This document shows, piece by piece, positions 12,801-23,068 of a DNA stretch of 64,000 nucleotides. The translations under genes and the position numbers were made by a program. Below the pieces are notes generated by a model, which worked only from the letters and a program-made list of their open reading frames with translations, was not told the DNA's origin and did no database searches. Within the stretch, counting starts at the first letter, position 1; every line of letters begins with the position of its first letter. Source of the DNA: Marthasterias glacialis (lineage: Eukaryota > Echinodermata > Asteroidea > Forcipulatida > Asteriidae); contig OU452225.1 in assembly GCA_911728455.2 (NCBI GenBank), positions 21,672,495 to 21,736,494 on the forward strand, given 5' to 3'.

Positions 12801-15800
12801 TGAAAAAGACATTTTTAAAAACTGTAGCTAATAAGCATGTTAACATGGAAAATATTGGAATAAAATGTCATATAATATAATCTTTACTTTGACCTTTATG
12901 GCTGAGTGGAATAGGTCAAATCTTGCGGCCGTTTGCGGCCACCTAGGGCATTTTGGTACAAGCCACTTGCAGCTACTATGGTTTCTAAAGATGGTTTCTA
13001 TGGTTCACTAGAGTGCCATTATGGAGTTTTCCACGATTTGTAGGAACTTTATGTGATATAGGAAATGAAAACATGAGGTTATTAATTAAACACAAAACTG
13101 GGTACACAAGTTTATGGAATATGGGCCTGAAAGAAAAACTTTATAAAAACAGAGTGATTCAGCTTCTATCCCCAAATCAAAATGAACAAGTTAATACAAA
13201 TAGGGGTAATCATTTTGGATAGTAATTTCCCAGTATTCATACCAAAAATCAAACTCAATTTTGAACCCAACAATAAATTCTGTCATTATAAATGTCTCAC
13301 TTGTTCTTTCCATAATATTTCTCAAAAAGCATCATGGTGAGCTGACAAACCACTTCAACAAGTTATGCAAGGTACGATACGTACTGTATAGCATTCATAC
13401 TGCACTTGCAATTAGTGAATATATTATTCAATCCTTGTGGTGATTATTGAATGGGCAGACAGTATTAAATTCATTGCATAAATGCTTTATTCTTGACATT
13501 ACTGGTTATAAATGTATCATCTGGTATGCATGGCCTATTTTTCTTTTTGCTTAATATTTAAAAGCATGCTTTAACAATGCATCAATTCATCAGTTAACAT
13601 ATAAAAAGGTATGGGCATTTTAGTATAAACACCCTAACAGTCCCTATTCCATCAAACTCTAACAGCAGGTTTTGTTGGACTGTGTTGGACTGTGTTGGAC
13701 TGGGTACTGCATGAGTAAACTGATCATGCTTTACATAGGTTCAGGCATACCACCATAATCAGCGTACTACAGTTAGGGTGTTGAGTTACCCATATGGTGC
13801 TGGAATTCGTTAGAGTAAGGAAGGATCTTAGTAAATCACTCTAGGGAGTTTAAACACTCCTCACCACAAATGGTACACTACCCATTTGAATGAGGTTGGG
13901 CTGCTAGGGAGGCCTCAAGTGTTCAAAAACAGTCATGTTTTTGAAGTCTTTGTGAAAATGACGGTACAGTACTGGATACAGCACTTTGGGTCATTTTACC
14001 CAACCATTGCCACTCTGACAGGGTTTGACCTTGCATGGTGGTCCACTGGCCAAATGCCAGTTGAAATGGTGGCGGACCAGCTGAAACACCTTGCGAAGTG
14101 GTCTGGCCTGCCAGTCTAAAATATCTGCATTGGTATTACAGAACTCTGACAATTTATTTATTTATTTTTTTTTTTCCTTAGGAGGCTACCCTTTTAAAAT
14201 AAAATTGCAAGGAAATTATAAGCAATAACCATGTTTCACAGCACGGAACATTCGAGTTTCCCCCATGGTTCGAGGCAGTGCACACGGTACACAACAAGAT
14301 CAGCCACATGAAAATTTGTTACACGCTACGTAGGAATTCAACAGCTAATAGAAAAATTTGTTTTGCGCTATATAAATTAGACAGTCTAGACCTCAGGGAG
14401 TCCAGTGTATTGGCAATTTAGTATTTTGGGGTTAATCCCAACTGGACCAGTCCCAACAATCATGACTAAATGACAATATATTACTATAGCATGTATAGTT
14501 GATTCTTATGGTATGGGACGGAATAGCCCCATACATTGTGCCAATACGCTGGACTCCCTCCGCTTCTTGGCCCAACGAACCCTGTCCTTTAAAACCAGAC
14601 ATCAACTTTCAAATCAAGACATACTTATTTTGGCAAATTTATCCCTCAATGATTGGTCGGTCGTTGCTGTCAGACATATCAGACTCACAGGCAGAGTCTG
14701 GAGAAGATTTCCGCACGATCCCTTTGCGATAAATCCTAGGCTTTTGCTGGAATTTTATGTCAAATCTCGGTGATATAAGCCCATGTCAACGACGGCGGAG
14801 GAGATGGTTGCTGTTCAGCGCGCGGGTCGCGGGGTCGTATTCCTGCACTAGTCTTTTTCGTGTCGCTATATGTGTGTATTCGTTCGTCGTGCCGTCGTCC
14901 GTAGCCGAACGCTAACAGACAATGTAAACGCCGCAAGAAGACTGCTGGAATAAAGACTAGTGCAGGAATACCACCCGTGCTGGGCAGCAACCATCATGGC
15001 TCCTCCGCCGTCGTTGACATGGGCTTATATTCCAGCAAAAGCCTAGGATTTATCGCACGGGGGATCGTGCGGAAATCTTCTCCAGACTCTTCCTGTGAGT
15101 CTGACATGTCTGACAGCAACGACCGACCGATCATTGAGGGATAAATTTGCCAAAAAAAAGTAAGTCTTGATTCGAAAGTTGATGTCTGGTTTTAGAGGTC
15201 AGGGTTCGTTGGGCCAAGAAGCGGAGGGAGTCCAGCGTATTGGCACAATTATGGGGCTAGGGACGGAACAGTCTATTAAGTATTATGGTTATTATGAAGA
15301 AAGGTGCATGTCAATATGTATGTAGTTTTACACTGAAGTTGGAATTTGTAAATGTTAAAATTCCTTTGATTAGAGTTTCATGAATGAATGGCAAACCAAA
15401 GCTTATCTTGGTTGGCTATGATGATTATAATATCACTCTAGTATCACAATCATTTATAACTTAAGTATAATGAATGGTGGATAACGATAGCCTATTTATC
15501 GTTGATTGATGCCCCTGCCCTACTCCTAGAACTATGAGGTTCGTTCCGCTATCGTCTCCACGAGCCTCATAGAGTGATGTGTACAAATTCCTATTCGAAA
15601 CTTTCTGCTATTCACGTTTACATGGCTACAGCTCTTTTTTGAAATCAGATCTCGCCAAAACTAGGCTCTATGTGTTCTTTCAACTCTGATCGAGCGTTGC
15701 ACTGGTCCAGAAAATCCACTCCGCAAACTAAAAGTTGTTAAAAAGAGATAAATTCTTACCGTAATTCTGATCCCATTCAAACAGTATTGCAACAAATATG

Positions 15801-16693
15801 GCGACCGGAGTTGCAAAATTAACTGGTATGCTGCTATGCCGTGCGCTGGTCCTATGGGCTGGTTCCGCGTACCAGTTAATTTAAAAATTTGCAAAATTAA
15901 CTGGTACGCGGAACCAGCCCATAGGACCAGCGCACCGCATAGCAGCATACCAGTTAATTTTGCAACTCCGGTCGCCATATTTGTTGCAATACTGTTTGAA
16001 TGGGATCTAAATTACGGTAAGAATTTATCACTTTTTAACAACTTTTAGTTTGCGGAGTGGATTTTCTGGACCAGTGCAACGCTCGATCAGAGTTGAAAGA
16101 ACACATAGAGCCTAGTTTTGGCGAGATCTGATTTCAAAAAAGAGCTGTAGCCATGTAAACGTGAATAGCAGAAAGTTTCGAATAGGAATTTGTACACATC
16201 ACTCTATGAGGCTCGTGGAGACGATAGCGGAACGAACCTCATAGTTCTAGGAGTACCCCTGCCCTGGGCTGGGCCTGGCTGATGCCATTTTTTATAAGAA
16301 AAAAACTGCACTGCTCGATACAAAAACGAAGTATCAGGTCTGATGATAGCCTGGCCTGCCAGTTAGTTAGTTCTTGCATAGAGCAAGTTGTGATATTATT
16401 TATCACTTTATAAAACTAAACGTTCTGCCAGCATACATCAAAACGGTCATGACGGTGTGTGTATGGTCGGCTAGTCGTACTCGTCGATGCCCGTCTTCCC
16501 AGCATTCAGCAATTTGCATTAGGCCTACTTCTGATCTGTTTAAATAACATAATTATACCATAAACATACCATGAACATCCTTCTCAGCTACATCATGTTT
16601 ACGTAAAAGAGCAGAAAGTCTTCTTTTATCGTCGCTGAACACGCTTTCATGCAGAGGATACTCAGAGAGTGTTCCTCTAGGAGTAGCGGCCAT
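6600..16693 (-). CDS. ANKRD13C: ANKRD13C-like ankyrin protein, 5' half (5 coding exons, runs off the left edge)
   Basis: Coding exons: 16570-16693, 12206-12247, 8766-8870, 7047-7178, 6600-6811. Joined, they make 615 bp, 205 codons, with GT-AG sites and matched phases. The protein starts MAATPRGTLSEYPLHESVF and continues through two ankyrin repeats (GNTALHLAVMLGHKECIHLL, GWSPLAEAVSRGDRQT), then DFYLELRWDFQSWVPLVSR, MDTTLVDFNDM and LFNGDAKP, which is the start of the GPCR-chaperone domain. Human ANKRD13C is about 540 aa with a long N-terminal extension; here the start codon is close to the first ankyrin repeat, so the extension is absent or in another exon. The family is described as an ER-membrane-associated chaperone of GPCR biogenesis. 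Downstream exons (after the YQRVRYE codons) were not found between 3796 and 6599. Confidence 0.92.
7985..8430 (-). pseudogene. Non-LTR retrotransposon reverse transcriptase remnant
   Basis: Reading the minus strand with stops and frame breaks gives VLVLINEALSYMPSP, LKYMYVNDMTIIEAS, then CADMYISFSK, TTKVLGVQLSSDLKWSSHVD and EILKKANGRLQMLIRLK, then FDMPMEDLVTN. This is the order of the palm and thumb of LINE reverse transcriptases (F/Y-xDD box, then a KxLGVxxxxxLxWxxHV block). The catalytic box reads YVND instead of YVDD, and several stops are present, so the copy is dead. It sits in ANKRD13C intron 3. Confidence 0.75.
9001..9297. repeat. 60-bp tandem repeat, 5 copies
   Basis: Near-identical units starting TGCATGAAACACTTCTC and ending GAGAAACTGTTGA. 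Copies 1-3 are identical, copy 4 has a 3-bp deletion and one substitution, and copy 5 diverges only at its end. The unit is a multiple of 3, so both strands show long open frames by chance. It lies in intron 2 of ANKRD13C. Confidence 0.97.
9810..9960 (-). mobile_element. tRNA-derived SINE (copy 1)
   Basis: On the minus strand, GGTCTAGTAGTTAACATAAC resembles an A box, followed about 35 bp later by GGGTTCAAATCC, a good B box. A tail ATGCCTGTGGATTTTTTTC follows and is shared with the copies at 25826-26115 and 58728-58955. The tRNA-like head is degraded and is not a functional tRNA gene. Confidence 0.65.
10918..11715. mobile_element. TIR element family A, copy 1 (~0.8 kb)
   Basis: Terminal inverted repeats: ATAGACCGATTGCGCGAC at the left and GCGCAATCGGTCTAT at the right. 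Subterminal TCACGTGACCCC occurs at both ends (near 10940 and 11670). It is homologous, in inverted orientation, to 27308-28075: both share TTACAAACAAAATAACAG-like and CTACATARTMGTC blocks. No transposase frame was seen. It lies in ANKRD13C intron 2. Confidence 0.8.
12248..14500. other. ANKRD13C intron 1, left part
   Basis: AT-rich intron with no recognised family. A small tandem repeat GTGTTGGACT (about 3 copies) is at 13672-13705. The open frames here lack any family resemblance. Confidence 0.5.
14524..15259. mobile_element. Fold-back element M1 with 9-bp TSD (Mutator-like MITE)
   Basis: Two inverted arms of about 300 bp (14524-14849 and 14950-15259) around a ~100-bp spacer. The termini are TAGCCCCATA and TATGGGGCTA. 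The 9-bp GGGACGGAA occurs directly outside both ends (14515-14523 and 15260-15268) as a target-site duplication. The right arm lacks about 20 bp present in the left (near 14750-14775). Long TIRs with a 9-bp duplication are the signature of Mutator-like elements (family knowledge). No transposase. Lies in ANKRD13C intron 1. Related pieces are at 60377-60812 and 61019-61155. Confidence 0.88.
15521..16255. mobile_element. Fold-back element M2 with 9-bp TSD (near-perfect palindrome)
   Basis: Arms of about 360 bp are almost perfectly complementary, meeting near 15888 at TTAATTTAAAAATTTGCAAA. The termini are TACTCCTAGAACTATGAGG and its complement. CCCCTGCCC is duplicated directly outside (15512-15520 and 16256-16264). 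Its sequence is unrelated to M1, but length (735 against 736 bp), architecture and TSD size are the same. High arm identity suggests recent origin. Short open frames inside simply read the arms. Confidence 0.9.
16570..16693 (-). CDS. ANKRD13C: ANKRD13C coding exon 1
   Basis: 41 codons plus one base, from ATGGCCGC to a CATG|gtatg donor. Codes for YPLHESVFSDDKRRLSALL, matching the family's YPVHECVF...RRLSSL block. An ATG 7 bases upstream (16698-16700) is out of frame. The exon lies just 315 bp from the fold-back element ending at 16255. Confidence 0.88.
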
Positions 16694-19230
16694 TATTCAT
16701 TATTACTGTTTAGCCTACAGTGTGTAGTATAGTACTTCAAAGTAAACACACACACACGGACGTACACAGAGTTGCCACTTACCTTACGTGCATATTGCGA
16801 GCGCGATTTCTTCGGGATCGATACCAATACCATTATGGACTGGCCCAACCAGCGGACACCACACACCAGACAGTCATCACATTATCAGCACAATACCCCA
16901 CCATGCCACGGCACACACTACACCACATCAAACAGCCAAGGCTTTATTATTACAGATTGGGGAAGGGAAAAATTGTGCAGTGCGTGGTTGGGGGATGGAG
17001 GGGGTTGAAGTATGGTGTATTTTGATGTTGATGTTTTGACACATACGTAGAAACATCACAGTATTCACAACAGATTTTTTAATGGACTGGATGTGACTGC
17101 ATCCAAATCCATTCACAATGCAAGAGCTTGTTACTCCAAGTTTTTTTTTGTTTTACTACACAGTGAATTATCTTTTACTTTTGAATTACTTGCAATTAGA
17201 ATAACTTCACCTGACCCATTAGGGGATATTGGAGTGCTGTATTTTGTAATTTCCTCTTATCAATCATTAAACTTATTACTCAGCACACATTGAGTCTTGT
17301 TAAATCACTCAACAAGCATAGGTTTTCCCATTCACTGTTATTGAGAGTTGGGTATTAAAGAAAACTTTTTCCATCTGTGAAGTGAAAAGTAAAGTCAACG
17401 TCCATGGAGCATTATCAAATTAGTACTCAAACATTACACTAACAAAGAACAATTTAAAAGACACTATTTTCAGTTGTCAAAAAAATATTCAGAGGTGGTT
17501 AAAATCTCTGAATCATTTTAATATTACACACAAAGAAGTTATGGTAAGACACACACTTTCTTTTAAATGGTGGGAAAGAACGGAGGATTATTATGGCTAG
17601 CAGATATAATTAACATGAAAAATGAAGCACCTGTAAAACAATACTGTACATCATCTGGACTCTGGTCTACTTGTTAACATTTGTAGTAGGAATTTAGAAT
17701 TCACCCAGAATTTCTGTTTTGAAATTCCCACTACATACATACACAAGCAATAGTACTGCCTTGCTATCCCATGAAATATGGAAATGCAAGCACGGTATTT
17801 CCCACTATCATGGTGCTCACTTTAGTTACCACAAAATTGGGCCCAGCTTCAGACTGCAAACAAGCATGCAACTCTGTTAATGAAGCAGCCATGTAAAGCT
17901 CCTATAACCCAACATTCAGTAGAGGAATACATTCAGATGAAAATAGCAGTGACACGGTTATAACAGGATGGCAGACTTGCTGTAAGTTTAGCATTCCTGA
18001 CATTTGGTCATTTACATTCTCTTTTTACCTTTTAGGGCCTCACTGTTTGCTTAAATATCATAACCTACAGTGAGTAAAGAAAAAAAAAGGGTAGTCTTCA
18101 GTTCAACACTAACTTGAACGTCATGAACTTAAAATCTGTCTATACTGATGCATTGTTGATTCATGATTCAACACACCATCCTTGATCCCATATGGTTTAC
18201 TGGAAGGCAAATTGAACATGTACATGTATTAAAACAAATGAAACAGACGTGTACGTGTGCTGTTGTTAAAACATAGTACAAATAATACTGCTTTACAAAA
18301 ATACTTTTACCAATAGTAATAAATAAATTACTTTATATCCAAGTAATCATAAGAATGTTTGCTTTGTAGTAGTACAAACATATAACAACTCCTAAAGAGC
18401 CAAGAGCTAGAAGCCAAATGAAGTAAACTTGCATAATTGGAGGTTAGTATCCTTCAATTGTCATGCAGTATGCACCATACAGAAACAATACAGTAAGCGC
18501 ATACCAATCAGAGCATATTCTCAATTTGACTACACAGCTAGCAAATGCCATAAAACAATAGGTTGTTGTGCTGTTACTAATAGAAAATATTTTATTTATA
18601 TCTAATAATTATAGTACCCCTCATTATACAATGGTCTACTAACTATTAAGGACACAATTCAGTATCGTACACCTAGTATGAACACAAGGTTCATCAACTG
18701 AGATAATTGTACCCAGTCTTCACCAAACAGACATCAGGACTAATATGTCACAAACTTTTGATTCTTTTTTGAGGGGGGGGGGGTAACGAACCTTGTCCAA
18801 ACAACAGACATGAAGACTAAATCTGATATCTCTAAAGTGGTGTTATTTTTTTTTTTTTTTTTATTAACTTTGGCAAAATTTGTAGAGTGTAATGCCAAGT
18901 ATTTTGTATATTTGTATACCATCCAGTTGCTCACAAACTGAGTGCAATTAGAACTCTGTTACATAGAAAGGAAATAGCGTTGACTGACTCAGAGGATAAG
19001 GAGAAAGAGATCCAACATAATTGCATCGTTTTAAGACATTGCAGATATCTCAAGTGGGCCTTTGATTTAGCGAACGGCAATAAGAACGAATCCGACACCC
19101 CAGATAAGCAGAGAAAAAGAACACGACATTGATCACTTTTCCCTGTGTAGATGGACTGTAACAAAAACTTTAACAAATTTTCAAAGCTTATGGTGTTGCC
19201 ACCTCATTTAAGCCACACAGCACTTTGAGA
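16694..19230. other. Upstream of ANKRD13C, intergenic
   Basis: Presumed promoter side of ANKRD13C, just right of the start codon, including a short CA run at 16746-16758. No TATA box was clear. The remaining sequence is AT-rich, with poly(T) and poly(G) tracts at 18771-18783 and 18847-18862. No gene recognised. Confidence 0.45.
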
Positions 19231-19257
19231 AAATAAATCGTGTCACCAAAAGGTCCC

Positions 19258-19490
19258 ATCCCAGCTAAGAAAAAATTGGGAAATGTATACGTGTGCTGTA
19301 AGGAGTGCCCCAAAACTTACATAGGACACACTGGCAGGCAGTTAGGGGAGTGCCTAAAAGAACTGACATCACTAGCTCCCAGCCAGCAACTGCCCACGGT
19401 TTCGGAACACTTCACAACCTCCCGTCATAATCAACTGGGAGAACACCAAAGTTTTGGACAGAGAGGACAGTAGTCAACTTTCACTTGACA
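19258..19490 (+). pseudogene. Penelope-like GIY-YIG endonuclease remnant, frameshifted
   Basis: First frame: LGNVYVCCKECPKTYIGHTG, then RQLGECLKEL and TVSEHFTTSRHN. In the next frame over the same stretch: INWENTKVLDRED. Together they follow the GIY-YIG domain of Penelope-like retroelements (vY.I.C..C...YIG.TGR.L..RL.EH..., then H.I.WE..KVLD.E), with one frameshift near 19430. The preceding reverse transcriptase was not found. A decayed fragment. Confidence 0.72.
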
Positions 19491-19737
19491 ATGCAACACA
19501 ATGATCTGCATAAACTGTTGTCCCTATATCTACTTTCTCTTTATAGCCAACAGATCACGGGAAAACAATTTGAAACTCAAGAAGATTCCTCAAATAATGG
19601 CATCAATTTGCCTTCCATGGACTCATTGATCAATCATATCTAAACATTTCCCAACAAAAACAGTAAAACTTTACAAAACAGAAATGAAAGATGTAAAAAA
19701 AAAATTCAAAGTACGGGAAAAGTCCACTGGATGATAT

Positions 19738-20049
19738 ATGACCAGTACCATTTTTTTTTTTTTTTTTTTTAATGCAAGTTGCCCATCACAAGGCCCAAAG
19801 GCCACTCAAGGTGTGGGCTTCAAAGGGATAGAAACCTGCCCAAATACACAGAAACAAGACATGGTGAGATATAAACCCAAAGTCTCTACACAGCACAGCT
19901 ACGAACAGGGAGGGGTAAACGAATCCGTTGGCAGACAAACATTACTGCCTCTTCCTCTTTTTGAAGCAATTGTAGTTAGATGTCTTGCTCCAGGACACAA
20001 GTGTCATGATCGGGATTCAAACACACATCCTGATGACTCGAGAACTTGA
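19738..20049. mobile_element. Poly(T)-headed SINE-like repeat
   Basis: Starts with a long T run (19750-19770). Further on comes GTCTTGCTCCAGGACACAAGTG followed by CGGGATTCAAACACACATCCTG, a block seen in dispersed SINE/LINE-tail repeats of many animals. The T run at the left and the B-box-like block at the right suggest an A-tailed element on the minus strand. The longest open frame here has no family match. Confidence 0.45.
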
Positions 20050-20059
20050 GTTTGATACA

Positions 20060-21240
20060 TGTTTATAGACTACAGGCAAATAGTTTAAAGGAACCCCAAC
20101 CTAAAAAGGCAGATGTATGTGAACCTGATGGACAAAAATGATATTAATATGAATGTGTACTGTGTGTTCAGATTCCACATGCGATTTTCTGAAATATCAA
20201 TTTGTCAAATTAATGTTAACCGGTATTAGACAACTTCAAGGCAGTGTACACTTTGGGTAAAATTTGTAAATTGTACTCTAATATAAACCGAAACAAAGCA
20301 TTGTGATTTACATAAACAACTTGACGTATTTGGAAGAAAAAATTACTTATGTTTACTATTGTTATCTTTTACTGTGATATGGATTCAATTCAAGAATGTC
20401 ATACCCTTAAAATCTAGCAGCACATCATGTAAAGAAACCAATCCTAAAACCAGTGGGTGGAGAACCTGGGATTTTGCCATTCAGATTCTTGAATTTATTA
20501 TCTTTTTGAACTCCATCGTACCTTAACCATATCAAATCCTCTTTAATCCATTACATGGTTTTGCTGAATTTGTTTTGGTTTAGTAATACATGTATTATCC
20601 CAAAGCCATCCATTCTTTGCATGGAGCCAGGCAAACCAACATTTCCAGAGTCTAAATATTTAGAGTTAACTTGCTACAATGATTACATATTTCAATGGAT
20701 TTGGTACAACTCCATGCAAGAACAAGGGTTCATGGCTCACTTTCTTTACAGTCTATGATTCTCACAGTTCAAGTAATAATAATGGTTGCAATCATGTCTA
20801 GCCTCAAATCATTCCATGGATACCTGCAAAACTTGTAATATTGTTATCCAAATGAATAATTTGTCAAATGTGCTAGTCCACATGTCGTTTGGTTCAGATA
20901 TATTCTAAATTTGTTTGTGTATTAGTATGAAAATGAATGTTCAATCTTAATTTTGTGTCCTTTTAACCATTCATCTAAAATGACAATTTGGAATTTCATT
21001 ATGATGGAAAGCAAGTCTAAAGCTTGCAACACCAGAATACATGTAACATTATTACCGCTCAACTTACAAGTTTTTACTTTTGGCCTACTGGACAAACGCT
21101 TTATACAGAGGTAGCACAATGTGTTTGTATACACACAAACATTATATACATATATGTACAATCAAGTCAAATAAAAAGTGATAAGCCTTATGAACTATTA
21201 TTAGCGTACCTGTACATAAATCTACTGGGAAGTCTTTTTT
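20060..21240. other. Intergenic, nothing recognised
   Basis: AT-rich sequence between the SINE-like repeat and family C MITE. No conserved coding block, RNA gene or clear repeat was identified. Confidence 0.4.
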
Positions 21241-21438
21241 GCACCCTGTTACATAGAAAGAGTAGCGATCAGGTCTTAATCGCCCGTTTAAATCCTTACA
21301 GTATTGCGGCCCAAGTGATAAAGGCCCGAGCTGAAGTGGAGGACCATTATCGCACAGCAGCGCCATCGGAAGGGTTTTAAACGGCCGATTAAGACCGTGT
21401 CAGCACTCTTTTATTTCCATTCATAAATGCCATTTTAC
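21241..21438. mobile_element. Small fold-back MITE (family C, copy 2)
   Basis: AAAGAGTAGCGATCAGGTCTTAATCG at the left pairs with CGATTAAGACCGTGTCAGCACTCTTTTATT at the right. The right flank CCATTCATAAATGCC is the reverse complement of the left end of copy 1 (4560-4742), which shows that the copies belong to one family. A related palindrome (CTTAAACGGCTCC..CAGCCGTTTAATACC) occurs at about 21603-21640. Confidence 0.65.
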
Positions 21439-22903
21439 TGTTAAGAAATAAAATGTTGAAAAATCAGAGAACAACACAACAAACCTTGCTGTAACATTAA
21501 GTTCAGGAGCCCAGCTTTGAACTATGAGTCTGTTTCGTGCCTCTTCATATACGTTTGCTAGTGTTAGAGTATCAAAGCAGGAAACCAGACTAAAATAACC
21601 AGTCTTAAACGGCTCCAGCCATCAGCCGTTTAATACCAGGTAAACATTTTCATGTGACCAACCTTCAACCAATAGGAATGCCTAAACTGTCTTGGGTATT
21701 TATGAATTATTACTAAAGACAAGAGACAGCCTTGACATACATGTTATTGATAATGAAATGTATGTTTAGCATCTCTTACCAAAGATACATGTGTAGCAAC
21801 CTGTGCAAGTTTCAGCTTACATCAGCTTGATGTGTACCAACAAACATATAATCTAATCAGGTATTAAGTTTTCACTCACTACAGAGCCAATAGTTAAGTC
21901 AGTGTCTGTTTCCTTAATTCGTTGTCAAATTGTAATACCTGTATTTTTCTAAAATATGATGGAAATAGGTGCCATCACTAGCTTTAGGCAAGTAATTTTC
22001 AAACAAATACATGCATTTGACAGTTTGGTTTAAGGATTTTTAATGCTGTCCGTTGTTGAGATGTACACTACGGGTGAAACTTCTTAACCATGTTTTACAA
22101 GAATTGCAAAACTGTACTATTTATAGAAGAAAAAAAAACTGTTTTTCACACTTTTTTCTATTTTTCTAATAATGCTAAAAAACACCACACTTAAAATGAT
22201 ATACATACATGTACCAACATTTTTTTTTTTCCAAACTGATTTCCCAGTGTTTTTGTTACCACAACCAGAATTAAACCTAGCCTTTTTTGAGCCTGTATTT
22301 ATTCTCCCACTGACAGAAGATTTTAAGTTTGGTTTCTTGGATACAGCTTTAGAAACCATAAGGAATTCAGGTTTGGTTAATTGTATTCACTTATTGCCAA
22401 GTACAATTGGAATGACTCCTATGAGATTAAACCAACATGCAAGTCCCAGTATGTCTGCTACTCAATATGAACAAACTTGAATTGTTTCCAGACTACAGTG
22501 ATTGGTAATTTGTGAGATCATAAGCCTAGAGCCAGTAAATACCTACATACTGAACCACTATCCTCTATCTTTGGCTTACGACATCAACACCTAATGTCAA
22601 GTTCTGTTCAAAAAATTTGTACAACTCTTAAATATTTCAAATTTATCAGTGGAGAGAATAATAAACACACTTTTAATTGATACAAAATCTCACAATTAAT
22701 ATTTAGTCCTATACAAAAATATCTAAAAGAGTACGTGATTGTTTCCATCATATAAGGAATTGTTCATGCTAAATCATGTAATGGGATGTCATTCATGATA
22801 ATTAAACCCGTTCATGACACATCCACCATAACACAACGATATTGCAGGCAGTAGTCTACTAACTCATAATACTTGATCCTCAGTTGATGCATGTTTGCAA
22901 TCA

Positions 22904-23068
22904 TCAATGAACTTCTTCCAAGTAACCACCCCACTTGACTCGGAAAGTTCCTGTACGCCACTTTACCTTATTGTTGAAACAGCCCTTCAAAAAATGGTAC
23001 AAAGTAGTACACTCACGATATGCCCATGCAATTGTGTAGTCAAACTTAGACATATTAAGTGGCTCCAC
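22904..23068 (-). CDS. UGCG: UGCG terminal coding exon 9
   Basis: Encodes [20 protein letters not shown] and ends [19 protein letters not shown] followed by TGA. The WRTG..R(L/V)xxGG block is the conserved GlcT C-terminus. It is preceded by a ttttaag acceptor at 23069-23075. Confidence 0.92.
   Translation of the reverse strand: MEPLNMSKFDYTIAWAYRECTTLYHFLKGCFNNKVKWRTGTFRVKWGGYLEEVH

Noticed and set aside
15661-15978. 105-aa open frame on the minus strand and its mirror on the plus strand
   Set aside because: Both read the arms of the palindromic element M2; the protein repeats itself across the centre, as a palindrome must.
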